DNA of 64,000 nucleotides from positions 1 to 64,000 of the forward strand of contig NZ_CP095732.1 in the NCBI RefSeq assembly GCF_020447305.1, given 5' to 3'. The DNA comes from Abyssibius alkaniclasticus. Its GTDB lineage: Bacteria > Pseudomonadota > Alphaproteobacteria > Rhodobacterales > Rhodobacteraceae. The translations under genes were made by a program, and so were the position numbers. Shown here one piece after another: positions 49,660 to 60,132 of the stretch (positions within the stretch are counted from its first letter, which is position 1; each line of letters opens with the position of its first letter). Under the pieces are notes generated by a model that worked only from the letters and a program-made list of their open reading frames with translations, was not told the DNA's origin and ran no database searches.

Positions 49660-50148
49660 CTAGGCAAGCGCCAAAAGCGCCTCCAGATCTATGCGGCTGT
49701 TGTTCATCTTCAGCGCACCGCTGGCGTCGCGCGGCCAGTCTTCCTTGGCGCGGTCCCAATAAAGCTCGACCCCGTTGCCATCCGGATCATCCAGATACAG
49801 CGCCTCGGAAACACCGTGATCGGCCGCGCCGGTAAGCTGCAGGCCGGCATCAAGCACGCGTTTGAACGCATTGGCCAGGTCGGCGCGGGTCGGGTAAAGA
49901 ATTGCCGTATGATACAGGCCGGTATGGCCCGGCGGCGGTGGCGTGCCGCCAAGGCTTTCCCAGGTGTTCAGCCCGATATGGTGGTGGTAGCCGCCAGCCG
50001 AGATAAAGGCAGCGCCGCTGCCGTAACGCTGCACAAGCTCAAAGCCCAGCACACCGCAATAAAAACCAAGCGCGCGCTCCAGATCGGCGACTTTCAGATG
50101 CACATGGCCAATGCGTGTGCCCGCGGCAATGGGTGAGTTATGTGACAT
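49660..50148 (-). CDS. VOC-family (glyoxalase/dioxygenase-fold) protein
   Basis: 162 aa with two beta-alpha-beta-beta-beta modules. RIGHVHLKVADLERALGFYCGVLGFEL and HHIGLNTWESLGG in module one, HTGLYHTAILYPTRADL, DHGVSEALYLDDPDGNGVELYWDR in module two. The His/Glu metal ligands are in place. It resembles CatE-like extradiol dioxygenases of the VOC superfamily. ATG at 50148 with GAGGG upstream; the longer upstream frame is not supported. It precedes the cob operon on the same strand, separated by the riboswitch. Confidence 0.85.
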   Translation of the reverse strand: MSHNSPIAAGTRIGHVHLKVADLERALGFYCGVLGFELVQRYGSGAAFISAGGYHHHIGLNTWESLGGTPPPPGHTGLYHTAILYPTRADLANAFKRVLDAGLQLTGAADHGVSEALYLDDPDGNGVELYWDRAKEDWPRDASGALKMNNSRIDLEALLALA

Positions 50149-50271
50149 GATTACCCTCATTGTTTCTGTCAGGAATATAATGGGCGCAGAGCGCAACGCC
50201 AGGGGGCAACCTGGAAACGATCTATTTCGAATCATGCTGGTCAGTGGCGGGGTGGCGCGCTATCAGGCGGC

Positions 50272-51495
50272 ATGGATAGTTACACAATCGACCGGCTTGG
50301 CCATGAGGGTGATGGCATTGCCGCCACACCAAACGGCGCAGTTTACGCCCCCTTCACCCTGCCCGGCGAAGTGGTGCGCGGCAGGCTTGAGGGCGCGCGG
50401 CTTTTCGATGTTCAACTGCAAAGCCCCGCGCCGACGCGCGTTGCCGCCCCCTGCCCGCATTTCGGGCGCTGCGGCGGGTGCAGCCTGCAACATGGCCATG
50501 ATGATTTTCTGGCCGCCTGGAAGCAGGAGATCGTGCAGCGCGCGCTTGCCGCTCAGGGGCTGGAAACCGCGTTTCGCTCCGTGCAGACCTCGCCCAGCCA
50601 TAGCCGCAGACGCGCGACATTCACCGCGCGGCGCACGCGCAAAACCGTGCAGATCGGGTTTTTCGAGGCGGGCAGCGAGCTGCTGGTGGATCTGGCGGAA
50701 TGCCACATTCTGCGCCCCGCGCTCATGGCCGCCCGCCCCACGCTGGCCGCCATTACCCGCGCCGGTGGCAGCCGCAACGGTGTGTTGAAGCTGACGGTGA
50801 CAGAGTCGCTTGAAGGGTTGGATATTCTGGTGAGCGGGGGCAAGCCGCTCGACATTACCCTGCGCGCCACGCTGGCCGCGATTGCCGAGGCCAATGACAT
50901 TGCCCGCCTGACATGGGATGACGACCAGATCGCCCTGCGCCGCCGCCCCGTGCAGCCGTTTGGGGCGGCCCGCGTCGCCCCGCCGCCCGGCGCGTTCCTG
51001 CAAGCCACGGCTGAAGGTGAGGCCGCGCTGCTTGCCGCCCTGCGAGTGGCCCTTGGCCCGGCCCGGCGCGTGGTGGATCTGTTCGCCGGTTGCGGCACGT
51101 TTTCACTGCCCGTGGCGGAAACTGCCGAAGTGCTGGCCGTTGAAGGCGATGCGCCGATGGTTGCAGCACTTGACCGTGGCTGGCGCGAGGCCAGGGGCCT
51201 GCACCGGGTTGAGGCCGTCGCGCGTGATTTGTTCCGCCGCCCGCTTCTGCCCGCCGAGTTCAAGACCTATGATGCCGTCATCATCGACCCGCCCCGCGCC
51301 GGTGCTGCTGCGCAAATGGCCGCGCTTGCGCTTTCCTCCATCGGCAGGGTTGCGGCGGTGTCTTGCAGCCCCGTCACCTTTGCGCGCGATGCCAAAACCC
51401 TGTGTGATGCCGGATTTACACTGGATTGGGTGCAGGTGGTCGACCAGTTCCGCTGGAGCGGCCATGTCGAGCTTGCCGCCCAGTTTACCCGCTAG
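50272..51495 (+). CDS. RNA (uracil-5-)-methyltransferase, RumA/TrmA family
   Basis: 407 aa. A TRAM-like N-terminus (TIDRLGHEGDGIA, LPGEVVRG) is followed by Fe-S cysteines CPHFGRCGGCSLQH. The SAM motif VVDLFAGCGTFSLPVA and the catalytic region IIDPPRAGAAAQM and VSCSPVTFARD, where the nucleophile Cys sits, come later. It is shorter than RlmD (about 430-440) and its exact rRNA or tRNA target is not evident. Divergent from the VOC gene. Its end overlaps the convergent EamA gene by 11 bases. Confidence 0.9.
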   Translation: MDSYTIDRLGHEGDGIAATPNGAVYAPFTLPGEVVRGRLEGARLFDVQLQSPAPTRVAAPCPHFGRCGGCSLQHGHDDFLAAWKQEIVQRALAAQGLETAFRSVQTSPSHSRRRATFTARRTRKTVQIGFFEAGSELLVDLAECHILRPALMAARPTLAAITRAGGSRNGVLKLTVTESLEGLDILVSGGKPLDITLRATLAAIAEANDIARLTWDDDQIALRRRPVQPFGAARVAPPPGAFLQATAEGEAALLAALRVALGPARRVVDLFAGCGTFSLPVAETAEVLAVEGDAPMVAALDRGWREARGLHRVEAVARDLFRRPLLPAEFKTYDAVIIDPPRAGAAAQMAALALSSIGRVAAVSCSPVTFARDAKTLCDAGFTLDWVQVVDQFRWSGHVELAAQFTR

Positions 51496-52414
51496 CGCGC
51501 CTGTGGCTGCGAAACAGCGTGTAAAGCCCGCTGGCCACGATAATCGCGCTGCCGATCAGGGTTAATGTGTCGGGGCGCTCGGCAAAAACGGTCATGCCAA
51601 TGACCATTGCAAAAATGAGCCGCGTATAACGAAACGGCGCAACAAGCGCGATATCGCCGCTGCGCATGGCGCGGGTCAGCGAATTGTAACCGACCACGCC
51701 AAACAGCACCGCCAGCGCCAGAAACCCCATTTGCCCAAGACTAGGCAGCGCCGCACCACCGCTGAAAGCCAGCGCGATAATACCGGCAATCACCATCATC
51801 AAAAACCCGTAAAGGCCCAACTGTGCATTTGTCATGGAAACGGGTGCCGCACGTGTGGCCAGATCGCGCCCGGCAAACCCCAGCGTGCCGATGACCGCGA
51901 AAAGCGAAGCGGGGGTGAAGCCATCGAGCCCCGGCCGCAGAATTAGCAACACACCCAGAAAGCCCGCGCCTATTGCCAGCCAGCGGCGCGGGCCAACATA
52001 TTCACCAAAGAACACCACGGCACCCGCCGCAACCACCAGCGGCGTGGCCTGCAAAATCGCAGAGGCCGATGAAAGCGGGGTCAGCGCAATGGCAAGGGTA
52101 TAGCCAAGCCGCCCCGTCACCTCGCAAACCCCGCGCAGCAGCATCGGGGTGGAGGTGGCTGCCGGGTGGCGCAGCGTTTGGCCCTGCGCGCGGCCGATCA
52201 GGGCAAAGGCCAGCATTCCGCCAAGCCCGAACAGAATCAGCACCTGCCCGACCGGCAGCGACACGGTCAGCTTTTTGATGAATGTATCCTCAAGCGCAAA
52301 GCCCGCCATCGCCAGCACCATCAGCAGCGGGCCGCGCACAGGGGCGGCGGCAGGCACGGGCTTACCCAATTTGGCCCTGATTTCCGCCCGTCTGGCCGCG
52401 ATGCAGCAAAACAT
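51485..52414 (-). CDS. EamA/DMT-family transporter
   Basis: Ten-helix DMT exporter. [26 protein letters not shown] opens the first EamA repeat over its first half; [25 protein letters not shown] closes the second. Closely resembles the EamA gene at 39991 in layout. Start is uncertain: ATG 52414 would overlap aroC by 53 bases and add a hydrophilic leader, whereas TTG 52369 with AGGG upstream overlaps by only 8 bases and gives a normal length. Directly after aroC on the same strand. Confidence 0.86.
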   Translation of the reverse strand: MFCCIAARRAEIRAKLGKPVPAAAPVRGPLLMVLAMAGFALEDTFIKKLTVSLPVGQVLILFGLGGMLAFALIGRAQGQTLRHPAATSTPMLLRGVCEVTGRLGYTLAIALTPLSSASAILQATPLVVAAGAVVFFGEYVGPRRWLAIGAGFLGVLLILRPGLDGFTPASLFAVIGTLGFAGRDLATRAAPVSMTNAQLGLYGFLMMVIAGIIALAFSGGAALPSLGQMGFLALAVLFGVVGYNSLTRAMRSGDIALVAPFRYTRLIFAMVIGMTVFAERPDTLTLIGSAIIVASGLYTLFRSHRRASG

Positions 52415-53462
52415 GGTCCAAAAGCGTGCAGGCCATCATCGCTTCGCCCACCGGCACGGCGCGGATGCCGACACAAGGGTCGTGGCGGCCCTTGGTGACA
52501 ATGCGCGTCGCCTCGCCCGATTTGGTGATCGTGTCGCGCGGGGTCAGGATGGAGGAGGTCGGCTTGACCGCGAAGCGGCACACCACATCCTGCCCGCTGG
52601 AAATACCCCCCAGAATGCCGCCCGCGTTATTGGCCGAAAATTCCGGCCCGTTCGGCCCCATCGTCATTTCATCGGCATTTTCTTCGCCGCTCAGGCGGGC
52701 CGCGCCCATGCCGGCCCCAATTTCAACGCCCTTGACCGCGTTGATCGACATCATCGCGGCGGCGATATCGGTGTCGAGCTTGGCATAGATCGGCGCGCCA
52801 AGACCGGCCGGCACGCCGCTGGCCGTAACCTCGACGACCGCACCAATGGACGAGCCCGCCTTGCGCAGATCATCAAGATATGTTGCCCAAGTTTCGGCCA
52901 TTTCCGCATCGGGGCACCAGAAGGGGTTTTCGGATATCTGGCCAAGGTCAAAGCGGCTGCGGTCAATCTCATGCACGCCCATCTGCACCATATAGCCGGT
53001 AATTTTCAGCCCCGGCAGCAGCGCGGCCAAAGCCGCCCGCGCCACAGCCCCAGCCGCCACCCGCGCCGCGGTTTCGCGCGCCGACGAACGCCCGCCGCCG
53101 CGCGGGTCGCGGATGCCATATTTGGTGAAATAGGTGTAATCGGCATGGCCGGGGCGGAATTTCTGTGCAATCTCGGAATAATCCTTGCTGCGCTGGTCGG
53201 TGTTCTCGATCATCAGCTGGATGGGCGTGCCGGTGGTGCGCCCCTCGTAAACCCCCGACAGAATGCGCACCACATCCGCCTCGCGCCGCTGGGTGGTGTA
53301 TTTGTTCTGGCCCGGTTTGCGCGCATCCATAAAGGGCTGAATATCGGCCTCGCTCAGCACAAGCCCCGGCGGGCAGCCATCGACCGTGGCGCCAAGGGCC
53401 GGGCCGTGGCTTTCACCCCAAGTGGTGACACGAAACATATGTCCGAATGTATTCATCGACAT
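52362..53462 (-). CDS. aroC: Chorismate synthase
   Basis: 366 aa FMN-dependent enzyme converting EPSP to chorismate, the branch point to aromatic amino acids. Signatures: [49 protein letters not shown] and [13 protein letters not shown]. The start is one of two near ATG codons (53462 or 53456). Flanked by two EamA transporter genes on the same strand. Confidence 0.96.
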   Translation of the reverse strand: MSMNTFGHMFRVTTWGESHGPALGATVDGCPPGLVLSEADIQPFMDARKPGQNKYTTQRREADVVRILSGVYEGRTTGTPIQLMIENTDQRSKDYSEIAQKFRPGHADYTYFTKYGIRDPRGGGRSSARETAARVAAGAVARAALAALLPGLKITGYMVQMGVHEIDRSRFDLGQISENPFWCPDAEMAETWATYLDDLRKAGSSIGAVVEVTASGVPAGLGAPIYAKLDTDIAAAMMSINAVKGVEIGAGMGAARLSGEENADEMTMGPNGPEFSANNAGGILGGISSGQDVVCRFAVKPTSSILTPRDTITKSGEATRIVTKGRHDPCVGIRAVPVGEAMMACTLLDHVLLHRGQTGGNQGQIG

Positions 53463-53533
53463 GGCAACAGCCCCCTTTTGCCGCTTTCACCCCCGCAAAT
53501 AGCCCAATGTGCGCCGCGCGCCCAGCGCAAAAG

Positions 53534-54478
53534 CTACTTTTGCCGATCACGCCGCATGGCGGGGCCGCTATCGGGGCGCGGATTGGCAGCGCCCGAAACC
53601 GGTGCCTGCGCCGACACATTGCTGCGGCTTTCGCGCCAGACAATGAACACGCCCGATGCAATGATGATGCCAGCGCCCACCCCGACCCAGATATCGGGCA
53701 GCTCGTTGAAAAACAGCGCACCAAACGCCACGGCCCACAGAATTTGCGAATATTGCAGCGGGGCGATCAGCACGGCGGGGGCTGCACGATAGGCGGCAAT
53801 GATCAGCGATTGCGCGATCACCCCGATCACCCCGATGGCCGCAAAGGCCCCAAGGTCCAGCCCCTGCACAGGCACATAAACCCACGGCATGAGCGCGCCC
53901 ATAACCATGATTGTAACGATCATCGGAATGAGGATCATCACGGCCGAACGCTCTTCGCCCGAAATCTTGCGCACGATGATGTTGGAAAACGCGCTGGCCG
54001 TGGCCGCCCCAAGCGCGGCCAGATGGCCAAGCGTAAACTCGGCCGCACCGGGGCGCAGCACGACCATGACACCGATAAAGCCGACCACCACCGCAAGGCC
54101 ACGGCGCAGGCGAATGACCTCGCCCAGAAACGGCACGGCCAGCACGGTCACCAGCAGCGGGGCGGCAAACAGCAGCGCGTAGACCTCGGTCATCGGCAGC
54201 ACGGAAAACGCATAAAACCCGCCCGCCCCGCCGATAAGCATACACAGCGTGCGGATGAGGATGAGCCACGGATGGCGCGGGCGGAACGTGTCGACCGCAC
54301 GGTCGCTGACAATCGACATGCTGACCGGCACAAAGGCAAACAGCGTGGAAAACAGGATCACCTGAAACGGCGCATAGGCACTGCCGAGCGTTTTGATAAT
54401 CGCATCATGCCCCGAAAACAGCGCAAAGCCGAGGATTGCAAGGCCAACGCCCCGGCCAAGATTTTGCGTAGTGTTCAT
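53534..54478 (-). CDS. EamA/DMT-family transporter
   Basis: 314 aa, ten helices. First repeat GLAILGFALFSGHDAIIKTLGSAY, second APLQYSQILWAVAFGALFFNELPDIW, followed by a hydrophilic tail of about 30 residues. ATG at 54478 with AGGA 9 bases upstream; the open frame extends further but without a ribosome site. Upstream of aroC on the same strand. Export substrate unknown; proximity to aroC is only suggestive of aromatics. Confidence 0.88.
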   Translation of the reverse strand: MNTTQNLGRGVGLAILGFALFSGHDAIIKTLGSAYAPFQVILFSTLFAFVPVSMSIVSDRAVDTFRPRHPWLILIRTLCMLIGGAGGFYAFSVLPMTEVYALLFAAPLLVTVLAVPFLGEVIRLRRGLAVVVGFIGVMVVLRPGAAEFTLGHLAALGAATASAFSNIIVRKISGEERSAVMILIPMIVTIMVMGALMPWVYVPVQGLDLGAFAAIGVIGVIAQSLIIAAYRAAPAVLIAPLQYSQILWAVAFGALFFNELPDIWVGVGAGIIIASGVFIVWRESRSNVSAQAPVSGAANPRPDSGPAMRRDRQK

Positions 54479-54603
54479 AGCGAATGGTCCTGAAGCGCGG
54501 TTTTGCAACACCCTAGGCATTGGGTGGTGGAGAGCAAGGGGGAATGCGAATTTCAACTATCGCTACCCCCCCTTGCACATCCCCCACACGCCGCTATGCT
54601 TTG

Positions 54604-54693
54604 CCTCACCTCGGGGGGGCCTTTTGGCCTGAGATGCGCTTGCGCGGACCCGTCGAACCTGAACCGGATGATACCGGCGTAGGGAAGGTGTGG
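54604..54693 (+). promoter_or_regulatory. TPP riboswitch (THI element)
   Basis: P1 stem CCTCACCT (54604-54611) pairs with AGGTGTGG (54686-54693). Between them lie the diagnostic GGCCTGAGATGCG and ACCCGTCGAACCTGAACCGG followed by ATACCGGCGTAGGGAA. It precedes thiB by 44 bases and should shut the operon down when thiamine pyrophosphate is plentiful. Confidence 0.95.
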
Positions 54694-54737
54694 GAATTCT
54701 CTCCATCTGCCTTGCGTCGCAGCTTATGGAGAAACCG

Positions 54738-55727
54738 ATGAACAATCGCCTAACCCTTGCTGCGGCCCTTGTTGTTGCAACAGGTGCTGCCAGCGCCCAG
54801 ACCACCACGCCCGAACTGGTGGTTTATACCTATGACAGCTTCGCCTCGGAATGGGGCCCCGGCCCGGCCATAAAGGCCAGCTTTGAAGCGAGCTGCGCCT
54901 GCACGCTGACCTTTGTGGCCGCGGGCGACGGGGCCGAGGTGCTGAGCCGTTTGCGCCTTGAGGGCAGCCGCAGCCCGGCCGATGTCGTGGTCGGGCTGGA
55001 TAGCAGCCTGATCCCGATGGCCAATGACTCCGGCCTGTTTGCACCGCATGGGCAGGATATGGCCGCGCTCACCCTGCCGATTGACTGGGATGATGCCACC
55101 TATCTGCCCTTTGATTGGGGCTATTTCGCCTTTGTCTATGACACCACGCGCGTTGAAACCCCGCCCACCAGCTTTGTGATGCTCGATGCGCTAAATTACA
55201 GCATCATCTTACAAGACCCGCGCTCCTCTACCCCCGGGCTTGGCCTGCTGCTCTGGATCAAGGCGGCCTTTGGCGACCGGTCCGGCGCGCTGTGGGACGG
55301 GCTGGCCGACCAGATTGTCACCGTCACCCCCGGCTGGTCAGAGGCATATGGCCTGTTCATCGCGGGCGAGGCGGATATGGTGCTGAGCTACACAACCTCG
55401 CCCGCCTATCATGCGATAGTCGAGGGCGATGAGACCAAAGCCGCCGCGACCTTCGCCGAAGGGCATTACATGCAGATCGAGCTTGCCGCGCAACTGGCCA
55501 GCAGCGACCAGCCGGAACTGGCCGCCGCCTTCATGGCGCATCTGCTCAGCCCGGCGGTGCAAGATGTCATTCCCACAACCAACTGGATGTATCCGGCGGC
55601 GCAATCCGCCCCACTGCCCGAAGGGTTTGCGCAAGCGCCAGAGCGTGCGTTGAACTACCCCACCGAATGGATTGCCGAAAACCGTCAGGCGGCGGTTGAC
55701 GAATGGCTGGCCGCGCTGGCGCGCTAG
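54738..55727 (+). CDS. thiB: Thiamine ABC transporter substrate-binding protein
   Basis: 329 aa. Signal peptide MNNRLTLAAALVVATGAASA, then a type II binding fold starting ELVVYTYDSFASEWGPGPAIKASFEA, with ADVVVGLDSSL and LPFDWGYFAFVYD. All match ThiB/TbpA. GGAG lies 6 bases before the ATG at 54738. Under a TPP riboswitch and overlapping thiP by 25 bases. Confidence 0.94.
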   Translation: MNNRLTLAAALVVATGAASAQTTTPELVVYTYDSFASEWGPGPAIKASFEASCACTLTFVAAGDGAEVLSRLRLEGSRSPADVVVGLDSSLIPMANDSGLFAPHGQDMAALTLPIDWDDATYLPFDWGYFAFVYDTTRVETPPTSFVMLDALNYSIILQDPRSSTPGLGLLLWIKAAFGDRSGALWDGLADQIVTVTPGWSEAYGLFIAGEADMVLSYTTSPAYHAIVEGDETKAAATFAEGHYMQIELAAQLASSDQPELAAAFMAHLLSPAVQDVIPTTNWMYPAAQSAPLPEGFAQAPERALNYPTEWIAENRQAAVDEWLAALAR

Positions 55728-57241
55728 CAGGCTGGGTTGCGCTGGCGGCTGTGGGGCTGATCAGCCTTGCGCCGCTGGCCGCCCTGCTGGCCCAGCCGGG
55801 CCAATGGCCGCAATCCTATGCGCTGGGGGTGCTGCGCTTCACTTTGTGGCAGGCGGCACTGTCTGCGCTTATCAGCGTGGGGCTGGCCATTCCACTTTCC
55901 GCGGCGCTGGTGCATCGGCGCTTTGCGGGCAAACAGGTGCTGCTGGCCTTGCTGGGCGCGCCGTTCCTGCTGCCGGTGGTGGTGGCGGTGTTCGGGGTTC
56001 TGGCGGTTTGGGGCCGCTCGGGCTGGGTCGCGTCGCTGCTTGGACTGCCGATAGATATATACGGGCTGCCGGGCCTGCTTTTGGTGCATGTGTTTTTCAA
56101 CCTGCCGCTGGCCACACGGCTGATATTGCAGGGCTGGGCACTGGTGCCGCCCGAACATTTGCGCCTGTGCGCGCAGCTTGGTCTGGGTTGGCGCGGGCAA
56201 TGGCGGGTGCTTGGCGCGCCCTTGCTGCGCGCCAGCCTGCCCGGCGCGCTGCTCGTGGTGTTCCTGTTCAGCGTTACGAGTTTCGCAGCGGCGCTTATCC
56301 TTGGTGGCGGGCCCGGTGCCACAACCGTGGAGCTGGCGATTTATCAGGCCCTGCGGCTGGAGTTCAACCTGGGTGGCGCGGCGCGGCTGGCTTTATTGCA
56401 ACTGGCCATATGCCTTGTGGTTGGGATATTGGCGCTGCGCTTTGCACGCCCGGTTGGCTTTGGGGCCGGGCTGGCGCTGGCCGACATATCCCTGCCCCGC
56501 GCGCGCTGGCTGGTTTGGGGCGACCGCGCCATACTGGTGCTGGCCGCCGCCTTTCTGATGCTGCCCTTGCTGGCCATTGTGCTGAACGGGCTTGCCGGGC
56601 TGCCCGATATGCCTGCCGCTGTCTGGGCGGCGCTGGCGCGCAGCCTTGGTGTTGCGCTTGGCTCGGGCGCCCTGGCCCTATGCGCCGCAGTGGCATTGGC
56701 CGCTCTTCTGCTGCGGCTGCATAGCCGCACGGCCCGCGGGGTCGAGGCCGGCGTCATGCTCAGCCTTGCCGCATCGCCCTTTGTGCTGGGCACCGGGCTG
56801 TTCATTCTGCTCAACCCCGTTATCGCGCCCGCGCGCCTTGCCTTGCTGCTGACCGGGCTGATCAACGCCGTTCTGATTCTGCCGATATTGCTGCGCCTGT
56901 TCATCCCGGCCCTGGCGCAGATTGCCGCCGATTACGGGCGGCTGAGCGCGATGTGCGGGCTGACAGGCGCTGCCCGTCTGCGCCATGTCACCCTGCCGCT
57001 GCTCGCCCGCCCGCTGGGGCTTGGCATGGGGTTGGCCGTGGCGCTTTCAATGGGCGATCTTGGGGTGATCACGCTGTTTGCAGCACCCGATTCCGGCACG
57101 CTGCCGATGGTGATGCAGCGACTGATGGGCGCTTATCGTGGCAATGCCGCGGCCGGGGCGGGGCTGGTGCTGGTCAGCGCCACGCTGGCGCTGTTTTATG
57201 TGTTTGACAGGTTGGGGGCACGCTATGGACATCGTATTTGA
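55703..57241 (+). CDS. thiP: Thiamine ABC transporter permease
   Basis: 512 aa, about twelve helices with two tandem permease halves. The EAA-like loops are HLRLCAQLGLGWRGQWRVLGAPLLR (about 153-177) and IAADYGRLSAMCGLTGAARLRHVTLPLLARP. Slightly shorter than E. coli ThiP (536). Starts inside the end of thiB, so the two are translationally coupled. Confidence 0.94.
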   Translation: MAGRAGALAGWVALAAVGLISLAPLAALLAQPGQWPQSYALGVLRFTLWQAALSALISVGLAIPLSAALVHRRFAGKQVLLALLGAPFLLPVVVAVFGVLAVWGRSGWVASLLGLPIDIYGLPGLLLVHVFFNLPLATRLILQGWALVPPEHLRLCAQLGLGWRGQWRVLGAPLLRASLPGALLVVFLFSVTSFAAALILGGGPGATTVELAIYQALRLEFNLGGAARLALLQLAICLVVGILALRFARPVGFGAGLALADISLPRARWLVWGDRAILVLAAAFLMLPLLAIVLNGLAGLPDMPAAVWAALARSLGVALGSGALALCAAVALAALLLRLHSRTARGVEAGVMLSLAASPFVLGTGLFILLNPVIAPARLALLLTGLINAVLILPILLRLFIPALAQIAADYGRLSAMCGLTGAARLRHVTLPLLARPLGLGMGLAVALSMGDLGVITLFAAPDSGTLPMVMQRLMGAYRGNAAAGAGLVLVSATLALFYVFDRLGARYGHRI

Positions 57242-57938
57242 TGCGGCTGAAATTCAGTCGGGCGGGTTTTCGATTCTTGCCGATGCCACCTTGCCGGGCG
57301 GCCAGATCACCGCGCTGATCGGGCCTTCAGGGGCGGGCAAATCAACCCTGCTGGGGGCGATTGCGGGTTTTGCCGATGTTGCGCAGGGCCGATTGCTGCT
57401 GGGCGGGCGGAACATGGCGGGGATTGCACCCGCCATGCGCCCGGTTTCCCTGGTGTTTCAAGACCATAACCTGTTTGAACATATGACCGTTGAAGCCAAT
57501 GTCGCCCTTGGCCTTGGGGCCGATCCGCGCCTGAAAGGGCCAGCCCGCGCCGAAAAGCGCGCAGCGGTCGCGCAGGCTCTGGCCCGGGTGGGGCTGGCAG
57601 AACGCGCCAATGCCCTGCCCGGCCAGCTTTCCGGCGGCGAACGCAGCCGTGCAGCCCTTGCCCGTGCGCTGCTGCGCGACAGGCCGGTGCTGCTGCTGGA
57701 TGAGCCATTTGCCGCGCTCGGCCCCGGGCTGCGCTATGCGATGCTGGACCTTGTGGCCGAAATTTCAGCCGAACGCGGGCTGACCACGCTGCTTGTCACC
57801 CACCAGCCCGACGATGCGGCGCGCATTGCCGCACAAACGGCGCTGGTTGATGCCGGCAGGCTGTCTGCCCCGCAAGACACGCGCAGCCTTTTGGGCAACC
57901 CGCCACCCGCGCTTGCCGCCTATCTAGGGCAAAAATAA
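57225..57938 (+). CDS. thiQ: Thiamine ABC transporter ATP-binding protein
   Basis: 237 aa ATPase. Walker A GPSGAGKSTL, Q-loop LVFQDHNLFEHMT, signature LSGGERSRAALARAL, Walker B PVLLLDEPFAALGP, H-loop LVTHQPDD. Starts 17 bases inside thiP. A bidirectional terminator follows. Confidence 0.95.
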   Translation: MDIVFDAAEIQSGGFSILADATLPGGQITALIGPSGAGKSTLLGAIAGFADVAQGRLLLGGRNMAGIAPAMRPVSLVFQDHNLFEHMTVEANVALGLGADPRLKGPARAEKRAAVAQALARVGLAERANALPGQLSGGERSRAALARALLRDRPVLLLDEPFAALGPGLRYAMLDLVAEISAERGLTTLLVTHQPDDAARIAAQTALVDAGRLSAPQDTRSLLGNPPPALAAYLGQK

Positions 57939-57962
57939 AGGGCGGAGAAAACCCCGCCCTTT
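57937..57962. terminator. Bidirectional terminator between thiQ and petC
   Basis: AAAGGGCGG-AGAAAACC-CCGCCCTTT, a 9-base perfect stem with A and T runs, overlapping the thiQ stop codon and serving the convergent petC end. Confidence 0.85.
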
Positions 57963-57984
57963 GGATTTTTTGCATGAAACCCGC

Positions 57985-58782
57985 TCAGGCCTTGCGCTTT
58001 ACCTTCGCCCAGATCGACTTGTTGGTCAGATAGAGCAGCACGCTGAGCAGCACCAGCATGATGAAGGCCGTGAAGCCTGCCTTCTTGCGCGCGTTCAAAT
58101 GCGGCTCGGCTGTCCACATCAAAAAGGCGGCAACGTCGGCGGAAAGATAGCGCGCACCGTTCGGGGCGCCATCGGCATATTCAACCATACCGTCGACAAT
58201 CGGCGGGGGCATGGAAATATAGCCGCCGGGAAAGGCGGTGTTTTCGTAAAGCGTTATGCCCGCCTCGGTTTTGGTTTCGCCGGTATAGCTTGTCAGAATG
58301 GCCACGATATATTCCGGACCGCCCATACCATAGAGCAACTGGTTGATCCCCAGACCACCGGGGCCGCTAAAGCCTGCACGGGCCTTTGCCATAAGCGAAA
58401 GATCGGGGGCGCCCTCAAAATTGCTGGGGCCGAAATGATCATTCGGGACAGCTGTGCGCAGCTCGCCCAATTCGCCATCGTCATTGGCGGTATTGGGGGT
58501 TTCAAACTGCGCCGCATAGGCCTTGACCTGGTCTTCGGGCAATTGCGGACCACCCTCATCGGCCAGGGTGCGATAGGCAACATAGGTCAGCCCGTGGCAG
58601 CTTGCGCAAACCTCGGTGAACACCTGCAATCCACGCTGCAACTGCTGCGTGTCATAGCTTCCAAACGGGCCTTCAAAGCTGAAATCCGTGTCTTCAATCT
58701 CGGCCTCGACCCCGGCGGCAAAGGCTGCGGGTGCAGCCATGCCAAGGGTAACAAGCGCGGAAAGGATTGTGCGTTTCATCAT
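57985..58782 (-). CDS. petC: Cytochrome c1 of the bc1 complex
   Basis: 265 aa. Signal peptide [22 protein letters not shown], haem c site [14 protein letters not shown] (about 58-71), Met ligand region [17 protein letters not shown], and a C-terminal anchor helix [14 protein letters not shown]. Accepts electrons from the Rieske protein and passes them to soluble or membrane cytochrome c. Last gene of petABC. Confidence 0.96.
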   Translation of the reverse strand: MMKRTILSALVTLGMAAPAAFAAGVEAEIEDTDFSFEGPFGSYDTQQLQRGLQVFTEVCASCHGLTYVAYRTLADEGGPQLPEDQVKAYAAQFETPNTANDDGELGELRTAVPNDHFGPSNFEGAPDLSLMAKARAGFSGPGGLGINQLLYGMGGPEYIVAILTSYTGETKTEAGITLYENTAFPGGYISMPPPIVDGMVEYADGAPNGARYLSADVAAFLMWTAEPHLNARKKAGFTAFIMLVLLSVLLYLTNKSIWAKVKRKA

Positions 58783-58804
58783 CTTTTCTATCCTTCTCTA
58801 TCGC

Positions 58805-60121
58805 TTATTCGGCCGGTTTCGGCGGATAATGCGCATCGAAATCTTCCTCGATTGTCGCGGGCGGGGTGAGTGGTTTTTCAAACACACCCAGCAGCGGCAG
58901 GATCACAAGGAAGTAGGCAAACCAATAGGCTGCGCCAATCAGCGAGATGATCGGAATCGCACCCTCGGCCGGTCGGCTTCCGCACCAGAGCAGCACCATG
59001 AAGTCAATCATCAGCAGGTAGAACCACCAACGAAAGGCCGGCCGATACTTGCCCGAACGGGTCCGGCTTGTATCCAGCCAGGGGGCCAGCGCCATCACGA
59101 AAATCGCACCGAACATGGCCAGAACACCAAAGAACTTCGCCGTGATGATGCCACCGGTCAGGAAGCTGGCCAGTTGCACGGCCCAGACCTCACTATCAAA
59201 GGCGCGCAGGATTGCGTAGAACGGCAGGTAATACCATTCCGGCACAATTTCCGCCGGCGTGACCAGCGGGTTCGCCTCCATATAGTTATCGGGATGGCCC
59301 AGATAGTTCGGCGTCGTCCAGATCACCAGCGCGAAGATCGCCAGAATGACAACCAGCGCGAACAGATCCTTGATAACGAAATACGGCCAGAAGGGCACCG
59401 TGTCTTTCTTGACCGTCTCCTTGGAGTCGCGCCGCACTTCAACGCCGGCCGGGTTGTTGTTGCCCGTGGTGTGGAAGGCCCAGATATGCACGATCACCAA
59501 ACCGGCAATCACAAAGGGCAGCAGGTAGTGCAGGCTGAAGAACCGGTTCAAGGTGGGCTGGTCAACCGCCGGCCCGCCCAAAAGCCAGGCCTGAATGCTT
59601 TCGCCAACGCCAGGAATGGCGCCCGCAAAGCCGGAAATAACCGTGGCACCCCAGAACGACATTTGCCCCCAGGGCAGCACATAGCCCAGAAAGCCGGTGG
59701 CCATCATCGCAAGATAGATGAGCATTCCGATGATCCAGGTAATTTCACGCGGGGCCTTGTAGGAACCGTAGAACAGGCCGCGGAAAATATGGATATAGAC
59801 GGCAATGAAGAACAGCGACGCGCCGTTGGAGTGCACATAGCGGATGATATGGCCGCCGCGCACATCGCGCATGATCTTCTCGACGCTGGCAAAGGCCAGG
59901 TCGACTTGCGGAATGTAATGCATTGCCAGAATGACACCGGTGACGATTTGCAGCGCCAGACAGAAGGCCAGAACAATGCCCCAGATCCACCACCAGTTGA
60001 GGTTTTTCGGGGTCGGGATCATCAGCGTGTTATAGATCAGCCCACCGATAGGCAGACGGGATTCGAGCCATTTGGCAAAGCCAGATTTCGGCTCATATTC
60101 GTCATGTGGAATACCGCTCAT
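58805..60121 (-). CDS. petB: Cytochrome b of the bc1 complex
   Basis: 438 aa with eight core helices and two haem b. Seen: [59 protein letters not shown] and the quinol-site [16 protein letters not shown]. Single long chain as in bc1, not split as in b6f. Eleven bases separate it from petA. Confidence 0.97.
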   Translation of the reverse strand: MSGIPHDEYEPKSGFAKWLESRLPIGGLIYNTLMIPTPKNLNWWWIWGIVLAFCLALQIVTGVILAMHYIPQVDLAFASVEKIMRDVRGGHIIRYVHSNGASLFFIAVYIHIFRGLFYGSYKAPREITWIIGMLIYLAMMATGFLGYVLPWGQMSFWGATVISGFAGAIPGVGESIQAWLLGGPAVDQPTLNRFFSLHYLLPFVIAGLVIVHIWAFHTTGNNNPAGVEVRRDSKETVKKDTVPFWPYFVIKDLFALVVILAIFALVIWTTPNYLGHPDNYMEANPLVTPAEIVPEWYYLPFYAILRAFDSEVWAVQLASFLTGGIITAKFFGVLAMFGAIFVMALAPWLDTSRTRSGKYRPAFRWWFYLLMIDFMVLLWCGSRPAEGAIPIISLIGAAYWFAYFLVILPLLGVFEKPLTPPATIEEDFDAHYPPKPAE

Positions 60122-60132
60122 TGCTTTCTCCC

